Position numbers and translations under genes: made by a program
Part shown: positions 1 through 8,114 of the stretch, one piece after another
How the letters are laid out: the number at the start of each line of letters is the position of its first letter
How positions within the stretch are numbered: position 1 is the stretch's first letter
Notes under the pieces: generated by a model
Seen by the model: only the letters and a program-made list of their open reading frames with translations
Database searches by the model: none
Told to the model about the DNA's origin: nothing
DNA from: Paenibacillus durus
Lineage (GTDB): Bacteria > Bacillota > Bacilli > Paenibacillales > Paenibacillaceae
Length of the DNA: 64,000 nt
Assembly (NCBI RefSeq): GCF_000756615.1
Contig: NZ_CP009288.1
Span: 2,542,001-2,606,000, forward strand
Reading direction: 5' to 3'

Positions 1-1
1 A

Positions 2-898
2 CCCACAGAACCGTTAGGGCCTGATGACCTCTTGATCTCAATAAAGGCAAGCGGGGTAAACCCCGTTGACTGGAAAGTACGGGAAGGGCTTTTGAGAGAA
101 GACTTTCCGTACCAGCTTCCCCTTATTTTAGGCTGGGATGCATCAGGTAAGGTGGCCGTTGCCGGCTCCAATGTGAAGGATTTTAAAGTGGGAGACGATG
201 TCTTTTTTAGACCGGAAATGGAAAAACAGGGCACCTACGCAGATGAAATCGTGGTACCTGCAAGCCTGGTCGCACCGATGCCTCAAGGTCTAACCTATGC
301 TGAAGCGGCTTCGCTCCCCTTGGTAGGACTCACGGTATGGCAGGCTCTTGTAGAAGCAGGGAATGTTCAACCAGGGGATAAGGTGCTCATTTTAGCGGGA
401 AGCGGCGGGATTGGTTCGATGGCCATCCAAGTCGCTAAAGCACTCGGCGCCTATGTGGCGGTGACAACAAGCTCCAAGAACATGGAATTCGTACGTGATT
501 TGGGGGCGGATGAAGTTCTCGCTTACGACATGGGCGACTTGAATACAACAACAGAGTTTGACTTTATGCTGGATACGCTCGGAGGCTCATCTTATGGGGA
601 TGCTCTGAAATTTATGAAGAAAAATGCAGTGGTAGCTACAATTATTAGCGGGCGGGATGCCGTACGTCCTGATTATATAGATGCAGTGGAAGAAGAGCGC
701 CAGTTGACGGTTAAGTTCGTATTTACTCGTCCGGACGGAAGGAATATGAACCATATCCGCGAACTTGTTGAAGCGCAAAAAATAAAGCCGATTGTGACCG
801 AAGTTCTTCCGCTAACCATTGACGGGGCCAGAAAAGCTCACCTTTTAAGCCAGACAGGGCGGGCGCGGGGAAAGATCGTATTGAGTAGTAACAACTAA
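2..898 (+). CDS. NADP-dependent quinone oxidoreductase-like MDR enzyme, 5' end outside the window
   Basis: The reading frame is open from base 2, so the true start lies upstream; the TTG at 32 falls inside the conserved N-terminal core and is not a plausible start. The visible protein has the medium-chain dehydrogenase/reductase pattern: a GroES-like part containing GVNPVDWKVREG, then the Rossmann motif GSGGIGSMAIQVA. No catalytic-zinc cysteine/histidine set is visible, so I place it in the zinc-free quinone oxidoreductase branch, which reduces quinones or enones with NAD(P)H in the cytosol. The substrate is not predictable. A strong hairpin overlaps the stop codon, so it ends its transcript before the next gene. 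Family assignment is firm, specific function is not. Confidence 0.85.
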   Translation, partial: PTEPLGPDDLLISIKASGVNPVDWKVREGLLREDFPYQLPLILGWDASGKVAVAGSNVKDFKVGDDVFFRPEMEKQGTYADEIVVPASLVAPMPQGLTYAEAASLPLVGLTVWQALVEAGNVQPGDKVLILAGSGGIGSMAIQVAKALGAYVAVTTSSKNMEFVRDLGADEVLAYDMGDLNTTTEFDFMLDTLGGSSYGDALKFMKKNAVVATIISGRDAVRPDYIDAVEEERQLTVKFVFTRPDGRNMNHIRELVEAQKIKPIVTEVLPLTIDGARKAHLLSQTGRARGKIVLSSNN

Positions 899-925
899 TC
901 TGCTTGATTAGTTGTTATTTAAAAA
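890..925 (+). terminator. Rho-independent terminator overlapping the stop codon
   Basis: An 11-bp perfect stem (AACAACTAATC at 890-900, GATTAGTTGTT at 906-916) encloses a 5-nt loop. The TAA stop codon (896-898) lies in the left arm. The following bases are AT-rich but lack an uninterrupted T run, so termination may be only partial. Confidence 0.6.
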
Positions 926-974
926 TTTAGTAAGTGCAAATTTTCACAATTAAAAGTTAAGGAGAGGACCCATC

Positions 975-2891
975 ATGTTTACGAAAATTTTTGAACCGGG
1001 CAAGATAGGCAATCTGGAAATTAAAAACCGGCTGGTCGTTCCGCCGATGCTGTCTGAATATGCCGAGGAAGACGGCAGACTGACTGAACGGTATATCAGA
1101 TACTATGAGGAAAAAGCCAAGGGTGGCTGGGGCCTCATCATTGCCGAGGATAACGCGGTCGAACCCCGTGGGGCCGGTTTTAAGAATCTAGCCGGGTTAT
1201 GGTCGGATGAACTGATGGAAGAGCATAAGGAATTGGTTGAACGGGTCCATAAGGCGGGAGCCAAAATAGCGGTCCAAATCTATCACGCGGGCAGAGAAGC
1301 TAGCAGTGCAGTCATGGGCATGCGGCCGATAGCCCCTTCAGCGATTCAAGATCCGACGCAGTCTGAAACTCCTGTTGAAATGACCACCGAGGAAGTAAAG
1401 GAGATGGTCGAGAAATTCGCGCAGGCCATCCGAAGATGTAAAGATGCAGGCTATGATGCCATTGAGCTTCACGGAGCGCATGGATATTTAATCAATCAAT
1501 TCGTCTCCCCTTTCTCCAACAAGAGAACCGACGCCTATGGCGGAAACCTGATGAACCGGCTGCGGTTCCCGCTTGAAATTATTGCCAGAGCCAAGGAATT
1601 GGTCGGCGATGAGTTCCCGATGATTTACCGGATTTCCGCCGACGAGATGGTGGAAGGCGGACTGACCATCGAAGATACGAAAGTCATCAGTCAGGTGCTC
1701 GAGCAAAGTGGCATTGCGGCCATTCATGCTTCTGCCGGCGTCTACAAGACCGGAGCGATCGTCTCTGCGCCTACAGCGATCAGAACGGCCGTATTCTCCG
1801 ACTATGCCAAAGAAATTAGAAAAGTAGTCAACATTCCGGTATTCGCCGTAAACAAAATTATTTATCCACATGTAGCGGAGTCGATTCTAAAGGAAGGCAA
1901 GGCGGATTTTGTGGCCATGGGCCGGGCTTCCACCGCAGATCCTCAATTCCCGAACAAGGTGAAGGAAGGACGGCTGGATGAAATCATTTTCTGCATCGGC
2001 TGCAGACAGGGCTGTCAATGGAGAATCGCTCAGCAAAACCCAGTGTCCTGCCTGGTCAACCCGTTCACAGGCAAAGAAGGTGAATATGAGGTTAAAGAAG
2101 CTGAAGTTAAAAAGAAAGTGATGGTCATCGGTGGCGGACCTGTCGGTATGGAAGCGGCTATTGTCGCAGCAAAACGCGGTCATGATGTCACCTTGTACGA
2201 TAAGAGCGATAAGCTTGGCGGACAGTGGCTGCTGGCTGCAATTCCTCCCGGCAAAGAGCTCCTGAACACCTTTACGGTATGGCAAAAGGGCGAGCTTGAC
2301 CGTTCAGGCGTAAAGGTCGTGTTAAATACAGAAGTAACGAAAGAATTCGTGGAGCAAGTGAACCCGGATGAAATCATCCTCGCTTCGGGAGCCACTCCAA
2401 TCATTCCTGGAATACCTGGTGCAGACAAATCTCATGTATATACGGCCAATGATGTGTTGCTCGGAAAAGTGGATCTGGTGGATCAAGTGGTTGTCATTGG
2501 CGGCGGACTGGTAGGAGCGGAAACGGCAGAACATATTGCGGTTCACAATCGGAAGACCTCCATCGTTGAGATGTGTCCGGAAATTGCGGCCGACATGGAG
2601 CCTGCATCGAAAGAGTTCTTGATGAAATCCTTAAAGCATAATGAAGTGACCGTTCACGTGAATTCGAAGGTTCTGGAAATTACGGATACGCATGTAATCA
2701 TTGAAACGGAAGAGGGACAACAATCTCTGCCAGCTTCTTTGGTCGTGTTGGCGATCGGATCAAGATCCAATAACGCATTGGCTTCAGAACTTGGTGAAAA
2801 GTACAACGTTAATGTAATTGGTGATGCTTCTGTTGTCGGTAAGGCTCTGGAAGGCATAAATCTTGCATACAAAACGGCCCTGGCTATATAA
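975..2891 (+). CDS. 2,4-dienoyl-CoA reductase-like NADH:flavin oxidoreductase
   Basis: This 638-residue protein joins an N-terminal Old Yellow Enzyme TIM barrel (about 1-335) to C-terminal FAD/NAD(P)-binding domains. The barrel carries HGAHGYLINQF followed by SNKRTDAYGG, as in the FadH/enoate reductase family. A four-cysteine cluster (CIGCRQGC, then a fourth Cys in PVSCLVNP) fits the family's 4Fe-4S ligands. The two dinucleotide motifs are VIGGGPVGMEA and VIGGGLVGAETAE. Members reduce conjugated double bonds of dienoyl-CoA or other enoates through FMN, FeS and FAD. Length is slightly below the usual ~670. GGAGAGG at 961-967 lies 7 nt before the ATG. It is the second oxidoreductase of conjugated systems in a row, but a terminator separates the two, so they need not be co-transcribed. 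Confidence 0.88.
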   Translation: MFTKIFEPGKIGNLEIKNRLVVPPMLSEYAEEDGRLTERYIRYYEEKAKGGWGLIIAEDNAVEPRGAGFKNLAGLWSDELMEEHKELVERVHKAGAKIAVQIYHAGREASSAVMGMRPIAPSAIQDPTQSETPVEMTTEEVKEMVEKFAQAIRRCKDAGYDAIELHGAHGYLINQFVSPFSNKRTDAYGGNLMNRLRFPLEIIARAKELVGDEFPMIYRISADEMVEGGLTIEDTKVISQVLEQSGIAAIHASAGVYKTGAIVSAPTAIRTAVFSDYAKEIRKVVNIPVFAVNKIIYPHVAESILKEGKADFVAMGRASTADPQFPNKVKEGRLDEIIFCIGCRQGCQWRIAQQNPVSCLVNPFTGKEGEYEVKEAEVKKKVMVIGGGPVGMEAAIVAAKRGHDVTLYDKSDKLGGQWLLAAIPPGKELLNTFTVWQKGELDRSGVKVVLNTEVTKEFVEQVNPDEIILASGATPIIPGIPGADKSHVYTANDVLLGKVDLVDQVVVIGGGLVGAETAEHIAVHNRKTSIVEMCPEIAADMEPASKEFLMKSLKHNEVTVHVNSKVLEITDTHVIIETEEGQQSLPASLVVLAIGSRSNNALASELGEKYNVNVIGDASVVGKALEGINLAYKTALAI

Positions 2892-2916
2892 TCTCTGGTG
2901 ACTTAATAGAATGATT

Positions 2917-2962
2917 AAAGGACTGCGGTAAATGTGAAGTGTTCATTTGCTGCAGTCTTTTT
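2917..2962 (+). terminator. Rho-independent terminator after the dienoyl-CoA reductase
   Basis: AAGGACTGCGGTAAATG pairs imperfectly with CATTTGCTGCAGTCTT across a 9-nt loop, and the hairpin runs into five T residues. It lies 26 nt after the stop codon. Confidence 0.75.
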
Positions 2963-3099
2963 CACTATTTCGACTAAATTATGGATGGTTAGACTCTTGA
3001 AATGATAACTATGCGATGATATATTATTAAAAATAAAACATACTAAACTTATTGGTGAAATAGCAATTACATATTCATTTCGCTGCCAACTGGAAAACC

Positions 3100-3148
3100 G
3101 GAGGCCCGTGTTAATGTTCAGCCATTAATCGGGTCTCCTTTATTTTTC
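3100..3148 (+). promoter_or_regulatory. Intrinsic terminator in the leader of the aminotransferase gene (putative attenuator)
   Basis: GGAGGCCCG at 3100-3108 with TTAAT pairs with ATTAATCGGGTCTCC (3124-3138), followed by a T-rich run (TTTATTTTT). It sits only about 5 nt before the AGGAGG of the aminotransferase gene. The previous gene already has its own terminator about 150 nt upstream. The placement suggests that this hairpin controls read-through into the aminotransferase cluster. The 140 nt before it could hold a sensing element, but I did not recognise any riboswitch or T-box signature. Confidence 0.6.
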
Positions 3149-3168
3149 AATTTAGGAGGTTGAAGCTG

Positions 3169-4305
3169 ATGTCATCAGCGTTACCGTATAAGAAAGGTCT
3201 TCACAGCATTGATCCGTACATTCCCGGCAAGCGGCTGGAGGAGGTAGTGAAGGAGCTTGGGCTTCGCAAAGTGATCAAGCTGGCTTCCAATGAGAACCCT
3301 CTGGGCTGCTCCCCCCATGTCACGGAAGCGGCGGCGGCTGTACTGCAAGCTCCCTCCCGCTACCCGGACGGCGGCAGCTCGGAGCTCAAGGCTGAACTGT
3401 CCCGGCTCACCGGACTTGGGGCGCAGCAGTTCGTTATCGGGGCAGGCTCCTTTGAGCTGATTGCCTTTGTTGCGGAAACGTTCATCGGTCCGGGCGATGA
3501 GGCGATAATGCCGACTCCTTCCTTTTCTTGGTACGGTACGGTTACCAAGCTGCAGGAAGGCAGAATCATACAGGTGCCGCTAACAGCGCACCGTATCGAT
3601 CTGGATGCCATTAAGAGAGAAATAACAGATAAAACAAGGGTTATCTGGCTTTGCAATCCCAACAACCCCACCGGTACGATCTTTACGGATGTAGAGCTTA
3701 GCCGATTCCTCAAGGATATTCCGTCTTCGATTGTGGTCGCCATGGACGAGGCCTACTGTGACTTTGTAACCGGCGGGGAGGGCTACCCGAATACGCTTGA
3801 TTGGATCGGGCAATATCCGAATCTTATCGTTCTCCGTACCTTTTCCAAGATTTACGGGCTGGCCTCTCTGCGCATCGGGTACGCCGCCGCAAGCGAGGAA
3901 ACAGCCGATTATATGAACCGATGCCGCCAGATTTTCAATGTGAACGCTGTTGCCCAAGCCTCTGCCTTGGCCGGATTAAAGGACGCCGGATTTCGGGAGA
4001 GAGTCTACGAGAACAACCGGCTGGGAAAGGAATATTTCTACAAAGCCTTCGGAGAGCTGGGATTGGACTACATTCCAACGGAAGCCAGCTTCATTATGGT
4101 GCATACCGGGCAGGACAGCGATACCTTGTATCAGCAGCTGCTGAAGGAAGGCGTGATCATTCGTCCCGGCTCGGCTTACGGGCTGCGGGAGTGGCTCAGA
4201 GTCAGCATTGGAACGATGGAGGAAAACCGCATATTTATAGAGGCGCTGCGCAAGGTGTTGAAAGCACCTGAGGCGGCGGGAAGCTCAAAGAACTATATAA
4301 GATGA
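3169..4305 (+). CDS. Histidinol-phosphate aminotransferase-like PLP enzyme
   Basis: A fold-type I, class II aminotransferase of the HisC family. Visible landmarks are SNENPLG near the N terminus, NPNNPTG, DEAYCDF, and the PLP-lysine motif TFSKIYGLASLRIGYA. A C-terminal arginine in REWLRVSIGT would bind the substrate carboxylate. The start is ATG 3169 because AGGAGG (3154-3159) lies 9 nt before it; the in-frame TTG at 3160 touches the Shine-Dalgarno sequence. No other histidine gene is nearby. The next genes encode an HcxA/GldA-like dehydrogenase and a PatB-like C-S lyase, so a role with aromatic or sulfur amino acids or their 2-oxo acids is at least as likely as histidine synthesis. HisC-type enzymes are often broad in specificity. 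Confidence 0.85.
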   Translation: MSSALPYKKGLHSIDPYIPGKRLEEVVKELGLRKVIKLASNENPLGCSPHVTEAAAAVLQAPSRYPDGGSSELKAELSRLTGLGAQQFVIGAGSFELIAFVAETFIGPGDEAIMPTPSFSWYGTVTKLQEGRIIQVPLTAHRIDLDAIKREITDKTRVIWLCNPNNPTGTIFTDVELSRFLKDIPSSIVVAMDEAYCDFVTGGEGYPNTLDWIGQYPNLIVLRTFSKIYGLASLRIGYAAASEETADYMNRCRQIFNVNAVAQASALAGLKDAGFRERVYENNRLGKEYFYKAFGELGLDYIPTEASFIMVHTGQDSDTLYQQLLKEGVIIRPGSAYGLREWLRVSIGTMEENRIFIEALRKVLKAPEAAGSSKNYIR

Positions 4306-4336
4306 ACTTGAAAAATGTAATCAGTGTAAGGAGTAA

Positions 4337-4522
4337 CGAAGGGGGAGTTTGGAACTGTAGGAGCGATAGCGATCGGCCGAAAGCTTTCCGAAGGAAAGCT
4401 CGCTTCGAAAGCATAAGCTGTCTCCGGATTTCAACCGCGAAGAGTGGGTTAAATCAAGAAATCTGGAGATGGGCAGCGGCCGGAAGTCCAAACGTTCCTC
4501 GTAGTTGCGACTGGTATCTGAT
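4337..4522 (+). ncRNA. Structured RNA-like element between the aminotransferase and dehydrogenase genes
   Basis: No convincing protein is encoded here, but three nested pairings are visible. The outer stem joins GTTTGGA (4347-4353) with TCCAAAC (4487-4493), with flanking complementarity. An internal hairpin is AGCTTTCC (4382-4389) with GGAAAGCT (4393-4400). A second internal stem joins CTCCGGATTT (4422-4431) and AAATCTGGAG (4459-4468, one G-U pair), with AACC/GGTT inside it. The tail GCGACTGGTATCTGATGG follows. The pairing implies a folded RNA or palindromic element of about 170-190 nt. It lacks a T run, so it is not a simple terminator. It could be a cis-regulator of the downstream dehydrogenase, an independent small RNA, or a dispersed repeat. 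I cannot assign a known family. Confidence 0.5.
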
Positions 4523-4592
4523 GGGAGAATCTTTAGTTCATTTTATATAATTCGTTAAGGGATTTACATATTATTGAAGGGAGAGAATGAAT

Positions 4593-5720
4593 ATGATCTT
4601 GGCAAAGGCTCCGGAGAAGTACTGGAACGAACCGGGAATTCTCGCAAAAGGAGGAGAGATTATTGCCCCCATCGGCAAGCGGGCTTGGATACTGGCGGGA
4701 AAGACGGCTTTGTCCGTCGCCGGTGAGGCGTTACTGAAAAGTCTGGACGAAAGCGGTATTGTATACGAGATTCAGGTGTATGAAGGCTACTGCACCCTGG
4801 AAGATATCGATATTCTTGGAAAGGCGGTGCAAGCTTCGGCATCCGATGTGCTCATTGGGATTGGCGGCGGCAAAATTCTGGATACCATCAAGGCGGTGGG
4901 GGATAAGCTGAGCCTTCCGGTTGTAACGGTGCCTACCATCGCGGCAACTTGCGCCGCATGGTCAGCCCTGTCCGTCATCTATACCCGTCAAGGCACCCAG
5001 ACAGATGGAATCGTGCTGGAGAGATCGCCGAAGGCGGTATTGTCCGACACGGCAATATTGGCGGCTGCGCCGCCCCGTTATATAGCGGCCGGGATTGCCG
5101 ACACGCTCGTCAAATGGTATGAAGCTGCGCCCAATGTGGGAAAAGGACCAGGCAGCATTCACGCCAGAGCGGGACTGGCGACCTCCAAGCTGGCGCTGGA
5201 CATTTTGGAGGAACTCTCCATCGACGCTTATCTGGCGTCAGGCCGCGGGGAGGTTACGGATGCCATAACCGAGGTAACCAATACGATCATTTTTCTGGCA
5301 GGCCAGGCTGGCAGCTTGAGCAGCGGCAGTCCGCGGGCTTATATTGCGCATGCCATTAACAACAGCCTGACCAAGCAGCATGAGACGCATATCCGGCTGC
5401 ATGGCGAGAAGGTAGCGTTCGGTCTGGTCGTGCAGCTGGTTCTGGAAGGGTACAGTCAGACCAAGATCGATACCGTCGCCCGCCTGCTGCATGCTCTCGG
5501 GCAGCCGCTGACCTTGCGCGAGCTTGGATTTAAGGACAGCTTCGGGGACAAAGCGGCGCTGGTAGCCAAGGGCGTTACCCTTAACGAAGAAGCGGCTGCT
5601 GCGCTTCCCTTCAAGGTCAATGCAGAGCTTCTGGAGCAGGCTATCCTGAATACCGACCTAACCGGACAACGTATCGCAGAGCAGGAGCAGAACGCTTCAA
5701 GGCAGGTTCAGGCCGTATGA
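4593..5720 (+). CDS. GldA/HcxA-type iron-dependent dehydrogenase
   Basis: A 375-residue protein of the glycerol dehydrogenase-like branch of the iron-containing alcohol dehydrogenases. It has the NAD-binding GIGGGKILDTIKA and metal-ligand positions in GIADTLVKWYE (Asp), AHAINNSL (His) and RLHGEKVAFG (His). The family includes glycerol dehydrogenase and E. coli HcxA (YbdH), a 2-hydroxycarboxylate dehydrogenase whose gene neighbours an aminotransferase gene, as here. I therefore favour reduction of 2-oxo acids over glycerol oxidation. GGAG at 4580-4583 is 9 nt before ATG 4593 but only 3 nt before ATG 4587, so 4593 is preferred. The stop overlaps the next start (ATGA, 5717-5720), which indicates translational coupling with the PatB-like gene. 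Confidence 0.82.
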   Translation: MILAKAPEKYWNEPGILAKGGEIIAPIGKRAWILAGKTALSVAGEALLKSLDESGIVYEIQVYEGYCTLEDIDILGKAVQASASDVLIGIGGGKILDTIKAVGDKLSLPVVTVPTIAATCAAWSALSVIYTRQGTQTDGIVLERSPKAVLSDTAILAAAPPRYIAAGIADTLVKWYEAAPNVGKGPGSIHARAGLATSKLALDILEELSIDAYLASGRGEVTDAITEVTNTIIFLAGQAGSLSSGSPRAYIAHAINNSLTKQHETHIRLHGEKVAFGLVVQLVLEGYSQTKIDTVARLLHALGQPLTLRELGFKDSFGDKAALVAKGVTLNEEAAAALPFKVNAELLEQAILNTDLTGQRIAEQEQNASRQVQAV

Positions 5721-6913
5721 CCCGGCCGCGCTATGACTTTGACAGACCGGTTGACAGGGACAATACCCTGTCGGCCAAGTGGAACTATATCAAGGAATCC
5801 GTAGGCGTAGAGGATGCTCTGCCTATGTGGGTAGCTGACATGGATTTCGAGACCGTTCCCGAGGTTAAGGCTGCGATCCTGGCCAGAGCGCAGCATGGCA
5901 TATACGGATACACGGCACGTTCCAAGGGCTATTATGATGCGATTATCGATTGGAATCTTAAACGGCATGGATGGAAGGTGGAAAAGGAGTGGATTACCCA
6001 CAGCAAGGGTGTGGTCAATGCATTGTTCACTGCCGTGCGCGCCTTCACCAAACCGGGAGACGGCATTCTCATCCAGCCTCCGGTTTATCCCCCTTTCTAT
6101 CGCGCCATCAGCATGAATGATTGCAAGGCCGTCCTTAATCCGCTGAAGGTGGAAGAGGGCCGATACGTTCCCGATCTCGCGGACTTTGCAGACAAGGTCG
6201 GCAGCGGCAGGGTCAAGCTGTTTATTCTATGTAATCCGCATAACCCTGTGGGAAGGGTGTTCACGGAAGAAGAGCTTCGGACCATGGGCGAGTTGTGCTT
6301 GAAGCATGGCGTTATCGTCATATCCGACGAAATTCATTCCGATCTTCTGTTCAAGCCGCACCGTCATATTCCGTTTACATCCATCTCGGAGGCATTTGCA
6401 CAGAATACGGTCGTGTGCACGGCTCCAAGCAAAACGTTTAATTTGGCGGGGCTCTCCACATCCAATATCATCATTCCGAATGATGAACTGAGACGCCGGT
6501 ATGATGCAGCCAATGAGCAAGTGGCGCAAAAGAGCCATAACATATTCGGCGCAGCGGCCTGTGAAGCGGCATACAGGCATGGGGAAGAGTGGCTGGATCA
6601 GTTGATGTCCTACATAGATGGAAACCGGCAGTATGCGGTCGAATTTATTGAAGCCAGGCTGCCGCAGCTGAAGGTATACAATCCGGAAGGGACCTATTTC
6701 CTGTGGCTGGACTGCCGTTCGCTCGGTCTCGGTAATCAGGAACTGGAAAAATTTTTGCTGCACGAGGCAAAGCTCTGGTTCAATCAGGGATATACTTTTG
6801 GCAATGAAGGAGACGGATTTGTCCGGATCAATATCGGCTGCCAGCGTTCGACTGTGGAAGAAGCCCTGAAGAGGCTGGAGCATGCAGTTCACTCGCCGGT
6901 GAAGCAGGGATAG
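5717..6913 (+). CDS. patB: PatB/MalY-type PLP-dependent C-S beta-lyase
   Basis: This 398-residue protein matches the MalY/PatB group of class I aminotransferase-fold enzymes: LPMWVADMDF near residue 40, CNPHNPVGRVF, SDEIHSDL, and the PLP-lysine motif TAPSKTFNLAGL. PatB proteins cleave C-S bonds of cystathionine or cysteine conjugates, releasing a thiol, pyruvate and ammonia; some also have aminotransferase activity. It overlaps the upstream dehydrogenase gene by 4 bp and a bidirectional terminator follows 70 bp later, so it is the last gene of this cluster. With the HisC-like and HcxA-like neighbours it suggests turnover of sulfur amino acids and their keto acids. Confidence 0.88.
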   Translation: MTRPRYDFDRPVDRDNTLSAKWNYIKESVGVEDALPMWVADMDFETVPEVKAAILARAQHGIYGYTARSKGYYDAIIDWNLKRHGWKVEKEWITHSKGVVNALFTAVRAFTKPGDGILIQPPVYPPFYRAISMNDCKAVLNPLKVEEGRYVPDLADFADKVGSGRVKLFILCNPHNPVGRVFTEEELRTMGELCLKHGVIVISDEIHSDLLFKPHRHIPFTSISEAFAQNTVVCTAPSKTFNLAGLSTSNIIIPNDELRRRYDAANEQVAQKSHNIFGAAACEAAYRHGEEWLDQLMSYIDGNRQYAVEFIEARLPQLKVYNPEGTYFLWLDCRSLGLGNQELEKFLLHEAKLWFNQGYTFGNEGDGFVRINIGCQRSTVEEALKRLEHAVHSPVKQG

Positions 6914-6983
6914 CTCGATCCAACATCTTGCTTTGCTCAAGGCAATCACCAAAAAGTCTATGGAGCCTACATTCCGTAGTCCG

Positions 6984-7037
6984 AAAAATCGGACACTCCC
7001 AACATCTCGGCAGATGCGGGAGTGTCCGATTTTTTTT
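6984..7037. terminator. Bidirectional Rho-independent terminator
   Basis: A perfect stem AAAAATCGGACACTCCC / GGGAGTGTCCGATTTTT flanks a 17-nt loop that itself contains CATCT/AGATG. There is an A run on the left and eight T residues on the right, so it can serve both patB (plus) and the converging gene ending at 7079 (minus). Confidence 0.92.
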
Positions 7038-7078
7038 GAAAAAATATTACTCAAAACCAGGGCGGAAGAGGCTGCTTA

Positions 7079-7456
7079 TTAATATCCTCCACCGTACCCA
7101 TAGCCAGGATAGTAAGGATAAGGTGGATAATAATACGGATAAGGTGTGAAAAATGGAAATGCAAAAAAGAAGAATGGGAACCGGCGTCGGCGAAACCGGC
7201 GAAATCTTCTTTGACCATAGCCAAATGCTCTGTAAGTATTGTCATTTTCCCGTTCTGTATCGTCAATCTCTTCGGGAACTAACATCGTGACGCCGTCGTC
7301 GTCCATACCATCGATAATACCATCAAACTGTGACCCGTCTTTCGTCTGTACAATAACATGGTAGCCCATATACCTTTGACATACTGCTTTTACATCGCCT
7401 CCCATTGGGTAAGCCGTCTTGCTTTGATTAGGATATGCTGGATTTGGATTGATCAT
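7079..7456 (-). CDS. Small protein with a Tyr/Pro/Phe-rich C-terminal tail, function unknown
   Basis: This 125-residue protein has two parts. Residues 25-65 (GYHVIVQTKDGSQFDGIIDG, then MDDDG) resemble a small beta-rich, Sm-like fold. Residues 75-125 are highly biased: an Arg/Phe stretch (RRFRRFRRRRF), then many Tyr-Pro-Tyr repeats ending in GYGYGGGY. Such aromatic tails are common in coat or surface proteins of spore formers, but this is only an analogy. AAAGGAGGG precedes the ATG at a good distance. The neighbour on the same strand is a CHRD-domain protein with its own apparent terminator. I do not recognise a named family. Confidence 0.7.
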   Translation of the reverse strand: MINPNPAYPNQSKTAYPMGGDVKAVCQRYMGYHVIVQTKDGSQFDGIIDGMDDDGVTMLVPEEIDDTERENDNTYRAFGYGQRRFRRFRRRRFPFFFFAFPFFTPYPYYYPPYPYYPGYGYGGGY

Positions 7457-7527
7457 TTGCCTATCCCTCCTTTACAACGTCATGATATTCGCCTATTCCG
7501 GGAAATGTTACTCTTTAGAGAAAATAC

Positions 7528-7554
7528 GAAAAAGCCCCCTGGTGAAGGAGACTT
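7528..7554 (-). terminator. Probable terminator of the CHRD gene
   Basis: Read on the minus strand, AAGTCTCC and GGGGGCTT pair (three G-U pairs) around a 7-nt loop and are followed by a U run (the A run at 7529-7533 on the plus strand). It lies about 60 nt after the CHRD stop codon. Confidence 0.5.
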
Positions 7555-7613
7555 TTGCACTCATCATGATCGAGTATCGGCTGCCGTCATTGTTGGTTTA
7601 AGTCCGGATATTT

Positions 7614-8018
7614 CTACGCTTTTTTGATTTGTCCGCGGATTTCTCCGTCCGGAAATTGTATCGTGTGGACATTCGCGTAAGTATTGCCGCGTTTCATTTC
7701 TTTGACCAAGGATTTTAGTGTCATCCCGCTCAGAGGCCCGACCAAATCCGCCGCAGTAAGGGTTCCCCGCACAACCCCTCTTCTTACAGAGATGCCAAAC
7801 TTGCTTGGACCGAACAAGAATGCGACAACAGGACCGTTCTGCCCTCTTCTGCCTACATGGATATGGGCTTGAGTGACCCGAGAAATGTTTCTTACGACAA
7901 GTACGAACGCCAATCTCTTGCCGTCACGGCTTAGTCTGAACGTAGCGGTTCCGAAAGCTTGTGTCCGGACGGGAGGCACCTCTTCTCTGCCAGATAAAAA
8001 AGCTCTGAATATGCTCAT
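7614..8018 (-). CDS. CHRD-domain protein
   Basis: A single-domain protein of 134 residues matching the chordin-like CHRD domain. The hallmarks are LSGREEVPPV at the N terminus, AHIHVGRRGQNGPVVAFLF in the middle and YANVHT..PDGEIRGQI at the end. Bacterial CHRD proteins are common in Bacillales; their role is not well defined. There is no signal peptide. AAAGGAGC lies 7 nt before the ATG. It is not obviously linked to its neighbours. Confidence 0.85.
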   Translation of the reverse strand: MSIFRAFLSGREEVPPVRTQAFGTATFRLSRDGKRLAFVLVVRNISRVTQAHIHVGRRGQNGPVVAFLFGPSKFGISVRRGVVRGTLTAADLVGPLSGMTLKSLVKEMKRGNTYANVHTIQFPDGEIRGQIKKA

Positions 8019-8114
8019 GACACTTGCTCCTTTCGAAATAGATAGAATATCGTATTCCGGTTAGGAGGAAATGTCATGTTCGCAGGCCTATTTTGAACAA
8101 AAGGGCAAAGAAGA

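Noticed and set aside
2963..3168. T-box or S-box riboswitch before the aminotransferase
   Set aside because: I looked for the T-box sequence and S-box core motifs and found neither; only the terminator hairpin is supported.
4302..4550. 82-codon open frame between the aminotransferase and the dehydrogenase
   Set aside because: It has no protein-like pattern and coincides with strong RNA pairing, so a structured element is the better reading.
6227..7054. 275-codon minus-strand open frame
   Set aside because: It runs antisense to patB and through the terminator hairpin; composition is that of a shadow frame.
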